Assembly: GCF_003443735.1 (NCBI RefSeq)
Contig: NZ_CP031969.1
Coordinates: 2,294,001 to 2,358,000 of the forward strand
Origin: Streptomyces sp. CC0208
Lineage (GTDB): Bacteria > Actinomycetota > Actinomycetes > Streptomycetales > Streptomycetaceae
Reading direction: 5' to 3'
DNA: 64,000 nt
Shown here: in pieces, positions 26,511 to 35,517 of the stretch
How the letters are laid out: each line of letters begins with the position of its first letter
How positions within the stretch are numbered: position 1 is the stretch's first letter
The notes under the pieces: generated by a model
What the model was told of the DNA's origin: nothing
What the model saw: the letters and a program-made list of their open reading frames with translations, nothing else
Databases searched by the model: none
Translations under genes and position numbers: made by a program

Positions 26511-27658
26511 ACCGGCACCTTCAACGTCACCACGAACCCTTCGTCGTCCGGCCCGGCGTGCAGCGAACCACCCAGCAGTTCGGCGCGCTCCCGCATCCCC
26601 AGCAGACCGTACCCGCCTCCGGTGGTGGTGAGTTCACCCGGCGAACCACCCGAGTCCCGCACGACCAGCGTCACCTGCTCCTCGCCGTACTCCAGCCGCA
26701 TCCGGACCCTGGCCCCCGGCGCATGTTTGCGGACATTGGTCAGGGCCTCCTGCGCGACCCTGCGTACGGCCTGCGACGCCTCGACCGGCAGCGGTCTGCG
26801 CTCACCCGAAATGGTGGTCTCGGCTCCGTCGGCCGTCCCGACGAGCTCGCTCAGGAAGTCCTCCAGCGGAGTCATGTCCCCGCGCAGAGCCGACAGCGCC
26901 TGCCGGGTCTCCGCGAGACCGTCGCGAGCCATGCCCCGGGCCGCCACCACCCTTTCGAGGATCTGATCCCGGTCCGCACCCCCCTCGATCAGCAACCGGG
27001 CCGCCTCCAGGTGGACGAGCTGGGCCGAGAGACTGTGGGCCAGCACGTCGTGGATCTCCCGAGCGATCCGGGCCCGCTCCGCGAGCGCCGCCGACTCCGC
27101 CTCGGCCGCCCGCGCGGCCCGCTCCTGTGTGAGCAGCCGCTGGGCGTTGCCACGGGCCTCGGCGTCCAACCGCAGGACGTAACCGGCCAGGGACAGCCCC
27201 GCGGTCGTGGCCAGGGTGGTCAGCCACACGTCGTCGTTGAAGGCGGCGTAGAAGGCGAGAGCGACCACGGTCACGGGCAGGGCGGCGGCGATGGGCAGCC
27301 GTTCCAGAGCGGTGATCGCGCAACCGCACCACAGCACGAGGGCGACGACCCCGAAGTGGGCGGCCTGGGCGGCGACCGCGATCGTCAGGAGGACGCCGTA
27401 GAGCGCCAGGGAAGGCCAGAGCCGGTGCGCCAGGGTGGTGCGGAAGAGGGCCCAGGCAACGACGGCGGACAGGAGGATTCCCGTCACTGCTCCGAGCACG
27501 CCCCAGCCCTGCACGCGGCTGCTGTGGAAAGCGCCCCACAGGAGCATGACGAGCACCAGCGACCGCGTGACCCAGCCGAGCAGCCGCCGAGGACGCGTGG
27601 TCGCCTCACGCCCGAGCGCCTCCCGGGAGGGCCAGCGGGTCCAGACGTTGTCCGTCAC
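26507..27658 (-). CDS. NarL-type sensor histidine kinase (HisKA_3)
   Basis: This 383-residue kinase has four to five membrane helices between about residues 30 and 165 and almost no extracellular domain. The dimerisation/phosphoacceptor motif is ARIAREIHDVLAHSLSAQLVHL with His203, and a C-terminal ATPase domain carries QEALTNVRKHAPGA and GYGLLGMRERAELLGG. The GTG start at 27658 overlaps the stop of the upstream DUF1453 gene (GTGA) and follows AAGGAA. Kinases of this compact type often sense membrane state or respond through partner membrane proteins. Confidence 0.93.
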   Translation of the reverse strand: MTDNVWTRWPSREALGREATTRPRRLLGWVTRSLVLVMLLWGAFHSSRVQGWGVLGAVTGILLSAVVAWALFRTTLAHRLWPSLALYGVLLTIAVAAQAAHFGVVALVLWCGCAITALERLPIAAALPVTVVALAFYAAFNDDVWLTTLATTAGLSLAGYVLRLDAEARGNAQRLLTQERAARAAEAESAALAERARIAREIHDVLAHSLSAQLVHLEAARLLIEGGADRDQILERVVAARGMARDGLAETRQALSALRGDMTPLEDFLSELVGTADGAETTISGERRPLPVEASQAVRRVAQEALTNVRKHAPGARVRMRLEYGEEQVTLVVRDSGGSPGELTTTGGGYGLLGMRERAELLGGSLHAGPDDEGFVVTLKVPV

Positions 27659-28179
27659 ACACGTTCCTTCCCCGAGGACCGGACCATGGGCTGACCGTAC
27701 GCCGGGGCGGGTGCGGCGGCAGGGCTCAGGGAACGCGCTCGCCAGTCGAGGGTCCCGGAGCGCACGAGCAGGGTGGCCGCGAGGGCGAGCAGCAGCGCGG
27801 AGGAGTCCTGGTGGACACCGAGCGCCGCGCCGAGCGCGAAGAGGCCGAGACGCAGTCCGATTCCGACGGCCCAGACAGCCCCGCTCGCCTTGGTGCTCCT
27901 GCTCCACACCGCGCCGTCCGGTTCGGTCCATATCCGGTTCGTCCAGGCCCAGCCGGCCCCGATGGCAAGGCCGGTGAGGAGTTCGGCGGTCAGCAGGGCG
28001 ATCGATGCCGTGCGGTGCTGGGCGTCGACCAGTCCCGGCTCGCGCAGGGCCACGACAGCCAGGACGACGGGCAGCAGCCACCAGCGCCGCCCGGTGTCGA
28101 TCCGGCTCGCCCGGAACTGCCGGGCGATCACCACGACCACCGCGACCACGATCAGCAACGCATCGACGAGCCCGGACAT
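27655..28179 (-). CDS. DUF1453-type membrane protein
   Basis: This 174-residue protein has about four hydrophobic helices and the polar motif RQFRASRIDTGRRWWLLP after the first helix, as in DUF1453 (CcdC-like) proteins of actinomycetes. GGAGG precedes the ATG at 28179. It is the first gene of the coupled block DUF1453-kinase-regulator-DUF485-symporter. A role as an accessory of the kinase is possible but unproven. A conserved WTNRIWTEPDGAVWSR loop lies between helices. Confidence 0.8.
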   Translation of the reverse strand: MSGLVDALLIVVAVVVVIARQFRASRIDTGRRWWLLPVVLAVVALREPGLVDAQHRTASIALLTAELLTGLAIGAGWAWTNRIWTEPDGAVWSRSTKASGAVWAVGIGLRLGLFALGAALGVHQDSSALLLALAATLLVRSGTLDWRARSLSPAAAPAPAYGQPMVRSSGKERV

Positions 28180-28371
28180 CACAGCCTCCGTGAGCGAGGA
28201 AGGGACTGCCGGCAGCGGACGCCGCCGACACCTTCGAAGCTACGGAAATCCGCAGGTCGCGAGATCGGAGCGGGGGTGGATCACGGGTGGATTCCCAGGC
28301 TGCCGGGTTCTCCACCCAGGGGTGGACAGCCCGGGGTCGCGACGGCTGACCCCGCCGCAGCGCCAGTCCCG

Positions 28372-28463
28372 CCACGGGCCGCTGCCGCCTGCCACCTCCC
28401 ACGGGCCGCTGCCGCCTCCCACCTCACGCCTCACGCCTGCCGCCTGCCGCCTGCCGCCTGCCG
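28372..28463. repeat. 27-bp tandem duplication followed by heptamer array
   Basis: Two adjacent 27-bp units (28372-28398 and 28399-28425) beginning CCACGGGCCGCTGCCGCCT differ at one base. They run into CACGCCTCACGCC and then a heptamer array of GCCTGCC units to 28463. The remainder of the 420-base gap between the DUF1453 gene and parE holds the promoter of the five-gene block (not pinned down) and a parE hairpin; I see no gene in it. Confidence 0.85.
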
Positions 28464-28506
28464 TGAACGGTCAGCCGGGCGTGACAGACGAGGCGACGGA
28501 GCACGA

Positions 28507-28553
28507 AGGCCTCCGTGCGGTGAGGACGACACTCCCCTTGCACACGGAGGCCT
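28507..28553 (-). terminator. Probable parE terminator
   Basis: AGGCCTCCGTG and CACGGAGGCCT form a perfect 11-bp stem with a 25-base loop, starting 46 bases past the parE stop. The long loop lowers confidence. Confidence 0.5.
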
Positions 28554-28599
28554 CAGGCCCAGGCACCTACCAGGACATCCGCCGAAGTTCAGCGCAGCG

Positions 28600-30723
28600 C
28601 TACGCGTCGATGCGCGACCGATCCAGCGTCGCCGCCGAGCCCGAGATGAATTCCTTCCGCGGCGCCACGTCGTTGCCCATCAGCAGATCGAAGACCTGCT
28701 CGGCAGCCTCCAGGTCGGCGAGGTTGATCCGCCGCAGAGTCCGGTGCCGTGGGTCCATGGTCGTCTCGGCCAGTTGGTCGGCGTCCATCTCACCGAGACC
28801 CTTGTACCGCTGGATGGAGTCCTTGTACCGGACCCCCTTGCTCTGGAACTCCAGCAGCTTCTCGCGCAGCTCGCGGTCCGAGTACGTGTAGACGTACTTG
28901 TCCTGCCCCTTCTTCGGCTGGACCAGCTCGATGCGGTGCAGCGGCGGCACAGCGGCGAAGACCCGGCCCGCCTCGACCATGGGCCGCATGTAGCGCTGGA
29001 ACAGCGTCAGCAGCAGGCATCGGATGTGTGAGCCGTCGACGTCGGCGTCGGTCATCATGATGATCTTGCCGTAGCGGGCCGCGTCGATGTCGAAGGTCCG
29101 GCCGGACCCCGCTCCTATGACCTGGATGATCGCACCGCACTCGACGTTCTTGAGCATGTCGGTGACGGACGACTTCTGAACGTTGAGGATCTTGCCCCGG
29201 ATGGGCAGCAGCGCCTGGAACTCGGAGTTCCGGGCGAGCTTCGCGGTACCGAGCGCGGAGTCGCCCTCGACGATGAACAGTTCGCTGCGGTCGACGTCGT
29301 CGCTGCGGCAGTCGGCGAGCTTGGCGGGCAGCGAGGAGGTCTCCAGGGCCGTCTTGCGGCGCTGTGCGTCCTTGTGCTGGCGGGCCGCGATACGCGTGCG
29401 TGCGGCGGAGACCGCCTTCTCCATGACGACCCGGGCCTGGGCTGCGGCATCCCGCTTCGTGGAGGTCAGGAACGCCTTGAGCTCCTTGGAGATCACGGTG
29501 TTCACGATGCGGCGGGCCGCCGAGGTGCCGAGGACCTCCTTGGTCTGGCCCTCGAACTGCGGCTCGGCGAGGCGAACGGTGACGACCGCGGTCAGGCCCT
29601 CGAGAGCGTCGTCCTTGACGATGTCGTCCTCGGCGACACGCAGCATCTTCTTGGCGCGCAGCACCTCGTTCATCGTCTTGGTGACGGCCTGCTCGAAGCC
29701 GGCCACATGGGTGCCGCCCTTGGGAGTGGCGATGATGTTGACGAACGACCTCAGGGTCGTGTCGTAACCGGTCCCCCAGCGCATCGCGACGTCCACGCCG
29801 AGTTCGCGGGTGACCTCGGTGGGCGTCATCTGGCCGTGGTCGTCGAGGACCGGGACGGTCTCCTTGAAGCTGCCCTGGCCGGAGAAGCGGAGGACGTCGT
29901 TGACCGGCTTGTCGGAGGCCAGGTACTCGCAGAACTCGCTGATGCCTCCGTCGAAACGGAACGACTCCTCGCCCTTGCTGCCGCCTTCGCCCAGGCCGTA
30001 CTCGTCACGGACGACGATGGTCAGGCCGGGCACCAGGAACGCGGTCTGGCGAGCGCGCTGGTGGAGGTTGTCCAGGGAGAGCTTGGCGTCCTTGAGGAAG
30101 ATCTGCCGGTCGGCCCAGTACCGCACGCGCGTGCCGGTCCGGGTCTTGGGGATCCTCTTGGTCTTGCGCAGGCCGCTCGCGGCGTCGAACTTGGCGTCGG
30201 GGCCGTTCGCCGCGAAGGCACCCGGAACGCCGCGCCGGAAGCTGATCGCGTGGGTGTTGCCGGCGCGGTCCACCTCGACGTCCAGCCGCGCCGACAGGGC
30301 GTTCACCACGGAGGCGCCCACGCCGTGCAGACCGCCGGAGGCGGCGTACGAGCCACCGCCGAACTTGCCGCCGGCGTGCAGCTTGGTCATGACGACCTCG
30401 ACGCCGGACAGGCCCGTCTTGGGCTCGACGTCGACCGGGATGCCACGGCCGTTGTCCCGGACCTCCACGGAGGCGTCGTCGTGGAGGATCACCTCGATGT
30501 GGTCGCAGTATCCGCCCAGGGCCTCGTCGACGGAGTTGTCGATGATCTCCCACAGACAGTGCATCAAGCCACGGCTGTCGGTTGATCCGATGTACATACC
30601 AGGGCGCTTGCGTACGGCCTCGAGCCCCTCGAGGACGAGCAGGTGCCGCGCGGTGTAGTTGGACCCGTCCCGGTCTGCTCCTGCCAGCAGAGCTGTGGAC
30701 GGCACGGACGTCTCGGCGGTCAC
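28600..30723 (-). CDS. parE: DNA topoisomerase IV subunit B
   Basis: This 707-residue ATPase subunit of topoisomerase IV drives strand passage with ParC. The GHKL ATPase motifs are EIIDNSVDEALGG, DNGRGIPVD and GGLHGVGASVVNALS. A TOPRIM domain follows with EGDSALG and DADVDGSHIRCLLL, and the C-terminus carries QRYKGLGEMDADQL. The GTG start at 30723 follows GAGGAG by eight bases; an open frame continues upstream, but the family starts here. parC lies about 17 kb away in the opposite orientation, not adjacent as in many bacteria. Confidence 0.95.
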   Translation of the reverse strand: MTAETSVPSTALLAGADRDGSNYTARHLLVLEGLEAVRKRPGMYIGSTDSRGLMHCLWEIIDNSVDEALGGYCDHIEVILHDDASVEVRDNGRGIPVDVEPKTGLSGVEVVMTKLHAGGKFGGGSYAASGGLHGVGASVVNALSARLDVEVDRAGNTHAISFRRGVPGAFAANGPDAKFDAASGLRKTKRIPKTRTGTRVRYWADRQIFLKDAKLSLDNLHQRARQTAFLVPGLTIVVRDEYGLGEGGSKGEESFRFDGGISEFCEYLASDKPVNDVLRFSGQGSFKETVPVLDDHGQMTPTEVTRELGVDVAMRWGTGYDTTLRSFVNIIATPKGGTHVAGFEQAVTKTMNEVLRAKKMLRVAEDDIVKDDALEGLTAVVTVRLAEPQFEGQTKEVLGTSAARRIVNTVISKELKAFLTSTKRDAAAQARVVMEKAVSAARTRIAARQHKDAQRRKTALETSSLPAKLADCRSDDVDRSELFIVEGDSALGTAKLARNSEFQALLPIRGKILNVQKSSVTDMLKNVECGAIIQVIGAGSGRTFDIDAARYGKIIMMTDADVDGSHIRCLLLTLFQRYMRPMVEAGRVFAAVPPLHRIELVQPKKGQDKYVYTYSDRELREKLLEFQSKGVRYKDSIQRYKGLGEMDADQLAETTMDPRHRTLRRINLADLEAAEQVFDLLMGNDVAPRKEFISGSAATLDRSRIDA

Positions 30724-31165
30724 GCGGTTCGCTCCTCGCTGAATTTCAGGTGGGGCCCTTGTGGGTAAGGGCGCGGCTTCGGTCGCCGCCAAGAGGGTAC
30801 CGAGGCCTGGTAGAGCCGTTGTAACGCCACCCTCGTGCGGAAACACAGAGTAGTCCAGGGTCGCATGCCTGTTCGATCCCTCGATGGGGTGAAGTACATA
30901 TCACGTTCCCTTGGGGGCATGAACCATTTAGGCTCCGGGCACGTCCTCATGAACAACCGGCAAGCCAGCCGGGAGGACCGACCTTGACCGACAGCGCGAA
31001 ACCGTAAGACACACAGACACGCAATACGGCACATTCGCCGCCAAACCGGCAGCAGCCGGCCGTCCGGAAAATTTCTCTCTGGGTGAAGCCCCGAGCGGGA
31101 ACGTTTTGGGGCTGGTTGGATGTTGACCCTGGTACGACAGCTCGTCGAGCTAGAGAAGAGGCGAC
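30724..31165. other. Divergent intergenic region between parE and the DUF7455 gene
   Basis: These 442 bases hold the promoters of two divergent genes. Candidate elements for the plus strand include TTGGGG near 31106 and TGGTAC near 31130 (18 bases apart), and TTTAGGCT near 30929. None is convincing alone. No small gene, riboswitch or strong hairpin was seen. Confidence 0.4.
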
Positions 31166-31396
31166 GTGACTACTGTTCTGACCCCCGCGAGCCCGCTGAC
31201 GGCCGCTGACCGCTGCGACCGCTGCGGCGCCCAGGCGTACGTGCGCGTCGTGCTGCTCAGCGGCGGAGAACTGCTCTTCTGCGCCCACCACGGTCGCAAG
31301 TTCGAGCCGGAACTCAAGAAGATCGCCGCTGAGATACAGGACGAGACGGAGCGGCTCACGGCCGTTCCCGCATCCGTATCAGAAGAAGAGCGCTGA
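31166..31396 (+). CDS. Small zinc-ribbon-like protein, DUF7455
   Basis: This 76-residue protein has Cys17 and Cys20 (CDRCGAQ) and the later FCAHHGRKF (Cys39, His41, His42), consistent with a small metal-binding knuckle. I recall it as DUF7455, conserved across actinobacteria and encoded near the hrdB-parE region. Its function is unknown. The GTG start follows AGAAGAGG by four bases, and a strong terminator follows, so it is monocistronic. The acidic C-terminus (AEIQDETERL) is probably helical. Confidence 0.85.
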   Translation: MTTVLTPASPLTAADRCDRCGAQAYVRVVLLSGGELLFCAHHGRKFEPELKKIAAEIQDETERLTAVPASVSEEER

Positions 31397-31439
31397 CACT
31401 TCGCGTCCACGACGAGCCAGCTCCGGCACAGGCCGGCAC

Positions 31440-31477
31440 AAGGGCGGCTGTCCCTGCTCCCAGGGGCAGTCGCCCTT
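31440..31477 (+). terminator. Terminator of the DUF7455 gene
   Basis: A 16-bp stem with two G-U pairs and a 6-base loop (GCTCCC) lies 43 bases past the stop, ahead of the convergent protease gene. Confidence 0.8.
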
Positions 31478-31518
31478 GCTCATGCCTTTACGATGCGCTC
31501 AGCGCGCCCAAGGCGCTG

Positions 31519-32385
31519 TCACGCGGCCCCTCGGTGCCGGTCGGCCGCCGCATTGCGACCGTCCCAGCCCAGCGTCCGCATGACGTCGGACACACGGGCA
31601 TAGACACCAGGACGGCCCGCTCGTCCACAGCCGCTCCCCCACGACACCAGCCCGATCAGCTTCCCCCGGGCGACCAGCGGCCCACCGCTGTCCCCCTGGC
31701 AGGCGTCACGACCACCCGAGTCCTCCCCTGCGCACAGCATGCTGTCGGCCCGGTAGGTGCCCTCGGCGCCGCCCGGATAGGCCCTCTCGCAGTCCGCGTC
31801 GGCCAGTACGTGCACGTTGGCCGCCCGCAGACTGCGCGCGTAGTCGCCGCCCCCCGTGACGTCACCCCAGCCGTACACCGTGGCGCCGGCTCCCGGCTCG
31901 TACGCGGCGTCACCGGCGGGCGCCATGGCGATGACCGCGTTCTGCGGCAACGGCTCGGCGAGGGTGAGGACGGCGAAGTCCCCGGCGTTGCTCTGCGGGT
32001 CGTAGCCGGCATTAACCCATGCTCCACGTATGGCGATCTCCTTGCCCTGGTCCGAGAGCAGATCCGTACGGGCCGCGATGACGCGGAAGTCTTTCACCTG
32101 CTCGGCCGGTGCTCCCAGGACGTCCTCGCCCATGCAGTGGGCCGCGGTGAGCACCGTGGTCGGGCCGACGGCGACACCGCCGCAGAACTGCCCGGCGCGC
32201 GTACCTCCGAACCGGTCACGGGTGGACAGAGCCACCGTCCAGGGCGCCTGGGACACATCGACGGGGAATCCCCCGAGGACGACGCTGTCGGCGGCCACGG
32301 GGGCGGCCGACGCCAGCGGTATGGCCGCCGCCACGGCTGCCAGAATCAGCGGCCGGGCCAGCGCCCGGGAAATGGGGTGACGCAT
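31519..32385 (-). CDS. Secreted trypsin-like serine protease (S1)
   Basis: This 288-residue exported protease has a signal peptide (hydrophobic about residues 10-32) and a chymotrypsin-fold domain. The triad is visible: His83 (TAAHC), Asp136 (GDFAVLTL) and Ser233 (GDSGGP). Asp227, six residues before the serine, predicts cleavage after Arg or Lys. Paired cysteines (CGG with AAHC; ACQGDS with SGCG) suggest disulfides. The mature N-terminus is probably near VVLGGFPVD, resembling the IVGG end of activated trypsins. GGAG precedes the ATG by five bases. Confidence 0.93.
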   Translation of the reverse strand: MRHPISRALARPLILAAVAAAIPLASAAPVAADSVVLGGFPVDVSQAPWTVALSTRDRFGGTRAGQFCGGVAVGPTTVLTAAHCMGEDVLGAPAEQVKDFRVIAARTDLLSDQGKEIAIRGAWVNAGYDPQSNAGDFAVLTLAEPLPQNAVIAMAPAGDAAYEPGAGATVYGWGDVTGGGDYARSLRAANVHVLADADCERAYPGGAEGTYRADSMLCAGEDSGGRDACQGDSGGPLVARGKLIGLVSWGSGCGRAGRPGVYARVSDVMRTLGWDGRNAAADRHRGAA

Positions 32386-32451
32386 GCATGCTCCTCACTC
32401 CGGGTGGTGATCGGAAACCCAGAGTCATGCAGGGCGCCTGTACGCGCAGCA

Positions 32452-32487
32452 CGAAGGCCCGGTCCCTGACGAGGGATCGGGCCTTCG
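32452..32487 (-). terminator. hrdB terminator
   Basis: A 16-bp stem with one G-U pair and a GACG tetraloop begins 18 bases past the hrdB stop on the minus strand. Confidence 0.85.
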
Positions 32488-32505
32488 GTGTCGTACGACG
32501 ACGAC

Positions 32506-34044
<1,539 letters not shown>

Positions 34045-34207
34045 GAACAACCTCTCGGAACGTTGGAAAACGGCTTCCGGCCCCGTCCACAACGGACAGG
34101 AGCCGACCACCGGCCTGGGAGTGGCCGACGGCGCGGGCGGGGGGCCGGGAGGATGCACAGCGCCTGAAACGGCGTCCGTATTCCCTCCGCGGCTGTCACC
34201 TCTTAGG

Positions 34208-34234
34208 TCATCGCGCTGTTCCCGCGAGCGTTAC
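34208..34234 (-). promoter_or_regulatory. Putative ECF-type promoter of hrdB
   Basis: On the minus strand GTAACG and CGATGA are separated by 15 bases, about 165 bases before the hrdB start. This layout recalls the ShbA-dependent hrdB promoter described in S. griseus, which I quote from memory. The rest of the 423-base gap (34045-34467) contains the whiH terminator and no gene. Confidence 0.5.
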
Positions 34235-34350
34235 GCCCAATCTGCGTGGCCCGAGTCACACCCCGTAAGCGGCCAAAAACGGTCAGACACGGACAGACAA
34301 GGTCACCCAGCGGTTCGGACCAGCAAAGCCCCGGGGTACGTCACCGCGCC

Positions 34351-34392
34351 GTCGGACCCCGCAGGATCCTTGGGAATCCTGCGGGGTCCGAC
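34351..34392 (-). terminator. whiH terminator
   Basis: A perfect 17-bp stem (GTCGGACCCCGCAGGAT and its complement) with an 8-base loop stands 75 bases past the whiH stop and separates it from hrdB. Confidence 0.88.
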
Positions 34393-34467
34393 GGAGGGCG
34401 GCTCGGCGGCCGGACGATGCCGCAGGAGCAGAAGGGCATCCTCGGCCGCGCCGCCCGCGCCGCGCGG

Positions 34468-35355
34468 TCAGTGCTCGCGCGGCGCCGGCACCACACGCTC
34501 GACCTCGGGATGAACGGTGAGCAGTTGACGCATGGCCGCTTCGGCCGCCGCGGCATCGCCGGTGGCGAGGGCGTCGACGATACGTCCGTGATGCGCCAAG
34601 GACGTCTCGTTCGGCCGGTCACAGCCGGTGACCGGGTTGCCGGAGACCTGGAGGGCGGCGGAGACGATCCCGGAGAGATGCTCCAGCATGCGGTTGCCCG
34701 CGAGCTGGATGAGCAGGGAGTGGAACTCGGCGTCGGCACGGGAGAAGGTGAGCGCGTCACCCTGGCTCATGGCGTGCCCCATGATCTCGACCATGTCACC
34801 GAGGCGCTGCTGGACGTCCTCCCGGCCATGTCCCGCGGCCAGGCGCGCGGCGAGCGGCTCGATCGTCCAGCGCAGCTCGCTCAGCTCGCGGCGCTGGTCG
34901 TCGCGCTGCGGTCCGTAAGCCCGCCATTCGATGATGTCCGGGTCCAGCAGGTTCCAGTCGCTGACGGGACGCACGCGCGTACCGACGTTCGGCCGGGCAC
35001 TGACCAGACCCTTGGCCTCCAGGACGCGGAGCGACTCACGGACGACGGTGCGGGAGACCTCGAAACGCTGGCCGATCTCCTCGGGGACCAGCGGCCGGTC
35101 GGCTCCCAGGTCACCGGAGACGATCATCTGACCCAGCTGCTGGACGAGTTGGCCGTGCAGTCCGCGCCCGCGGTTGCCCGCGGCCCGTCGGCCCACGCGG
35201 CCCAGCTCCGGGTCCGAGCCGTCCCAGACGGAGGCTCCGACGCGGCCTGCGGCCGGGGCCTCGGCGTAGGAGTAGCGGTCGAGATCGCCCGGGCCGGCCA
35301 GACCGGAGTCGGCGGAGCGGGCGGCGGTCATCATGGTGTGCGCAAGGGTACTCAC
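34468..35355 (-). CDS. whiH: Sporulation regulator WhiH (GntR family)
   Basis: This 295-residue GntR/FCD regulator controls sporulation septation in aerial hyphae. A variable N-terminus (about 55 residues) precedes the winged helix (RFEVSRTVVRESLRVLEAKGLV) and an FCD domain with SRADAEFHSLLIQLAGN. The identification rests on location beside hrdB and an N-terminus that I recall for WhiH (STLAHTMMTAARSADSG), with the same length. The GTG at 35355 follows AAGGA. A WhiG-type -10 element and an inverted repeat lie upstream. The ligand is unknown; carboxylates are typical for FCD domains. Confidence 0.9.
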   Translation of the reverse strand: MSTLAHTMMTAARSADSGLAGPGDLDRYSYAEAPAAGRVGASVWDGSDPELGRVGRRAAGNRGRGLHGQLVQQLGQMIVSGDLGADRPLVPEEIGQRFEVSRTVVRESLRVLEAKGLVSARPNVGTRVRPVSDWNLLDPDIIEWRAYGPQRDDQRRELSELRWTIEPLAARLAAGHGREDVQQRLGDMVEIMGHAMSQGDALTFSRADAEFHSLLIQLAGNRMLEHLSGIVSAALQVSGNPVTGCDRPNETSLAHHGRIVDALATGDAAAAEAAMRQLLTVHPEVERVVPAPREH

Positions 35356-35415
35356 GGATCCTTTGTCGGCGCCGCCTCCAACTCCCTTGAGGTCTTTGGT
35401 GAAAAGCACACGAAA

Positions 35416-35431
35416 GGGTGATCGCTCACCC
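35416..35431. promoter_or_regulatory. Inverted repeat in the whiH leader, possible autoregulatory operator
   Basis: GGGTGATCGCTCACCC is a perfect 6+4+6 inverted repeat between the putative WhiG promoter and the whiH start. WhiH is reported to regulate itself, so this is a candidate site, or it may be a leader hairpin. Confidence 0.45.
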
Positions 35432-35447
35432 CGTCGCAATTGACGCC

Positions 35448-35475
35448 TTATCGGAAAGAAATGCGCTTTCGTCGG
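35448..35475 (-). promoter_or_regulatory. WhiG-type (FliA-like) promoter of whiH
   Basis: On the minus strand CCGATAA (35448-35454) matches the GCCGATAA -10 core of flagellar-type sigma factors such as WhiG. A GAAA lies 12 bases upstream in place of TAAA, so the -35 match is imperfect. whiH is known to depend on WhiG. Confidence 0.6.
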
Positions 35476-35517
35476 GAAGTTGTGCGCAGGCCGGGACCGG
35501 AAGCGCACGGACGGTCG

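Noticed and set aside
28426..28463. Short regularly spaced repeats that could suggest CRISPR.
   Set aside because: The units are contiguous heptamers without spacers and there are no cas genes.
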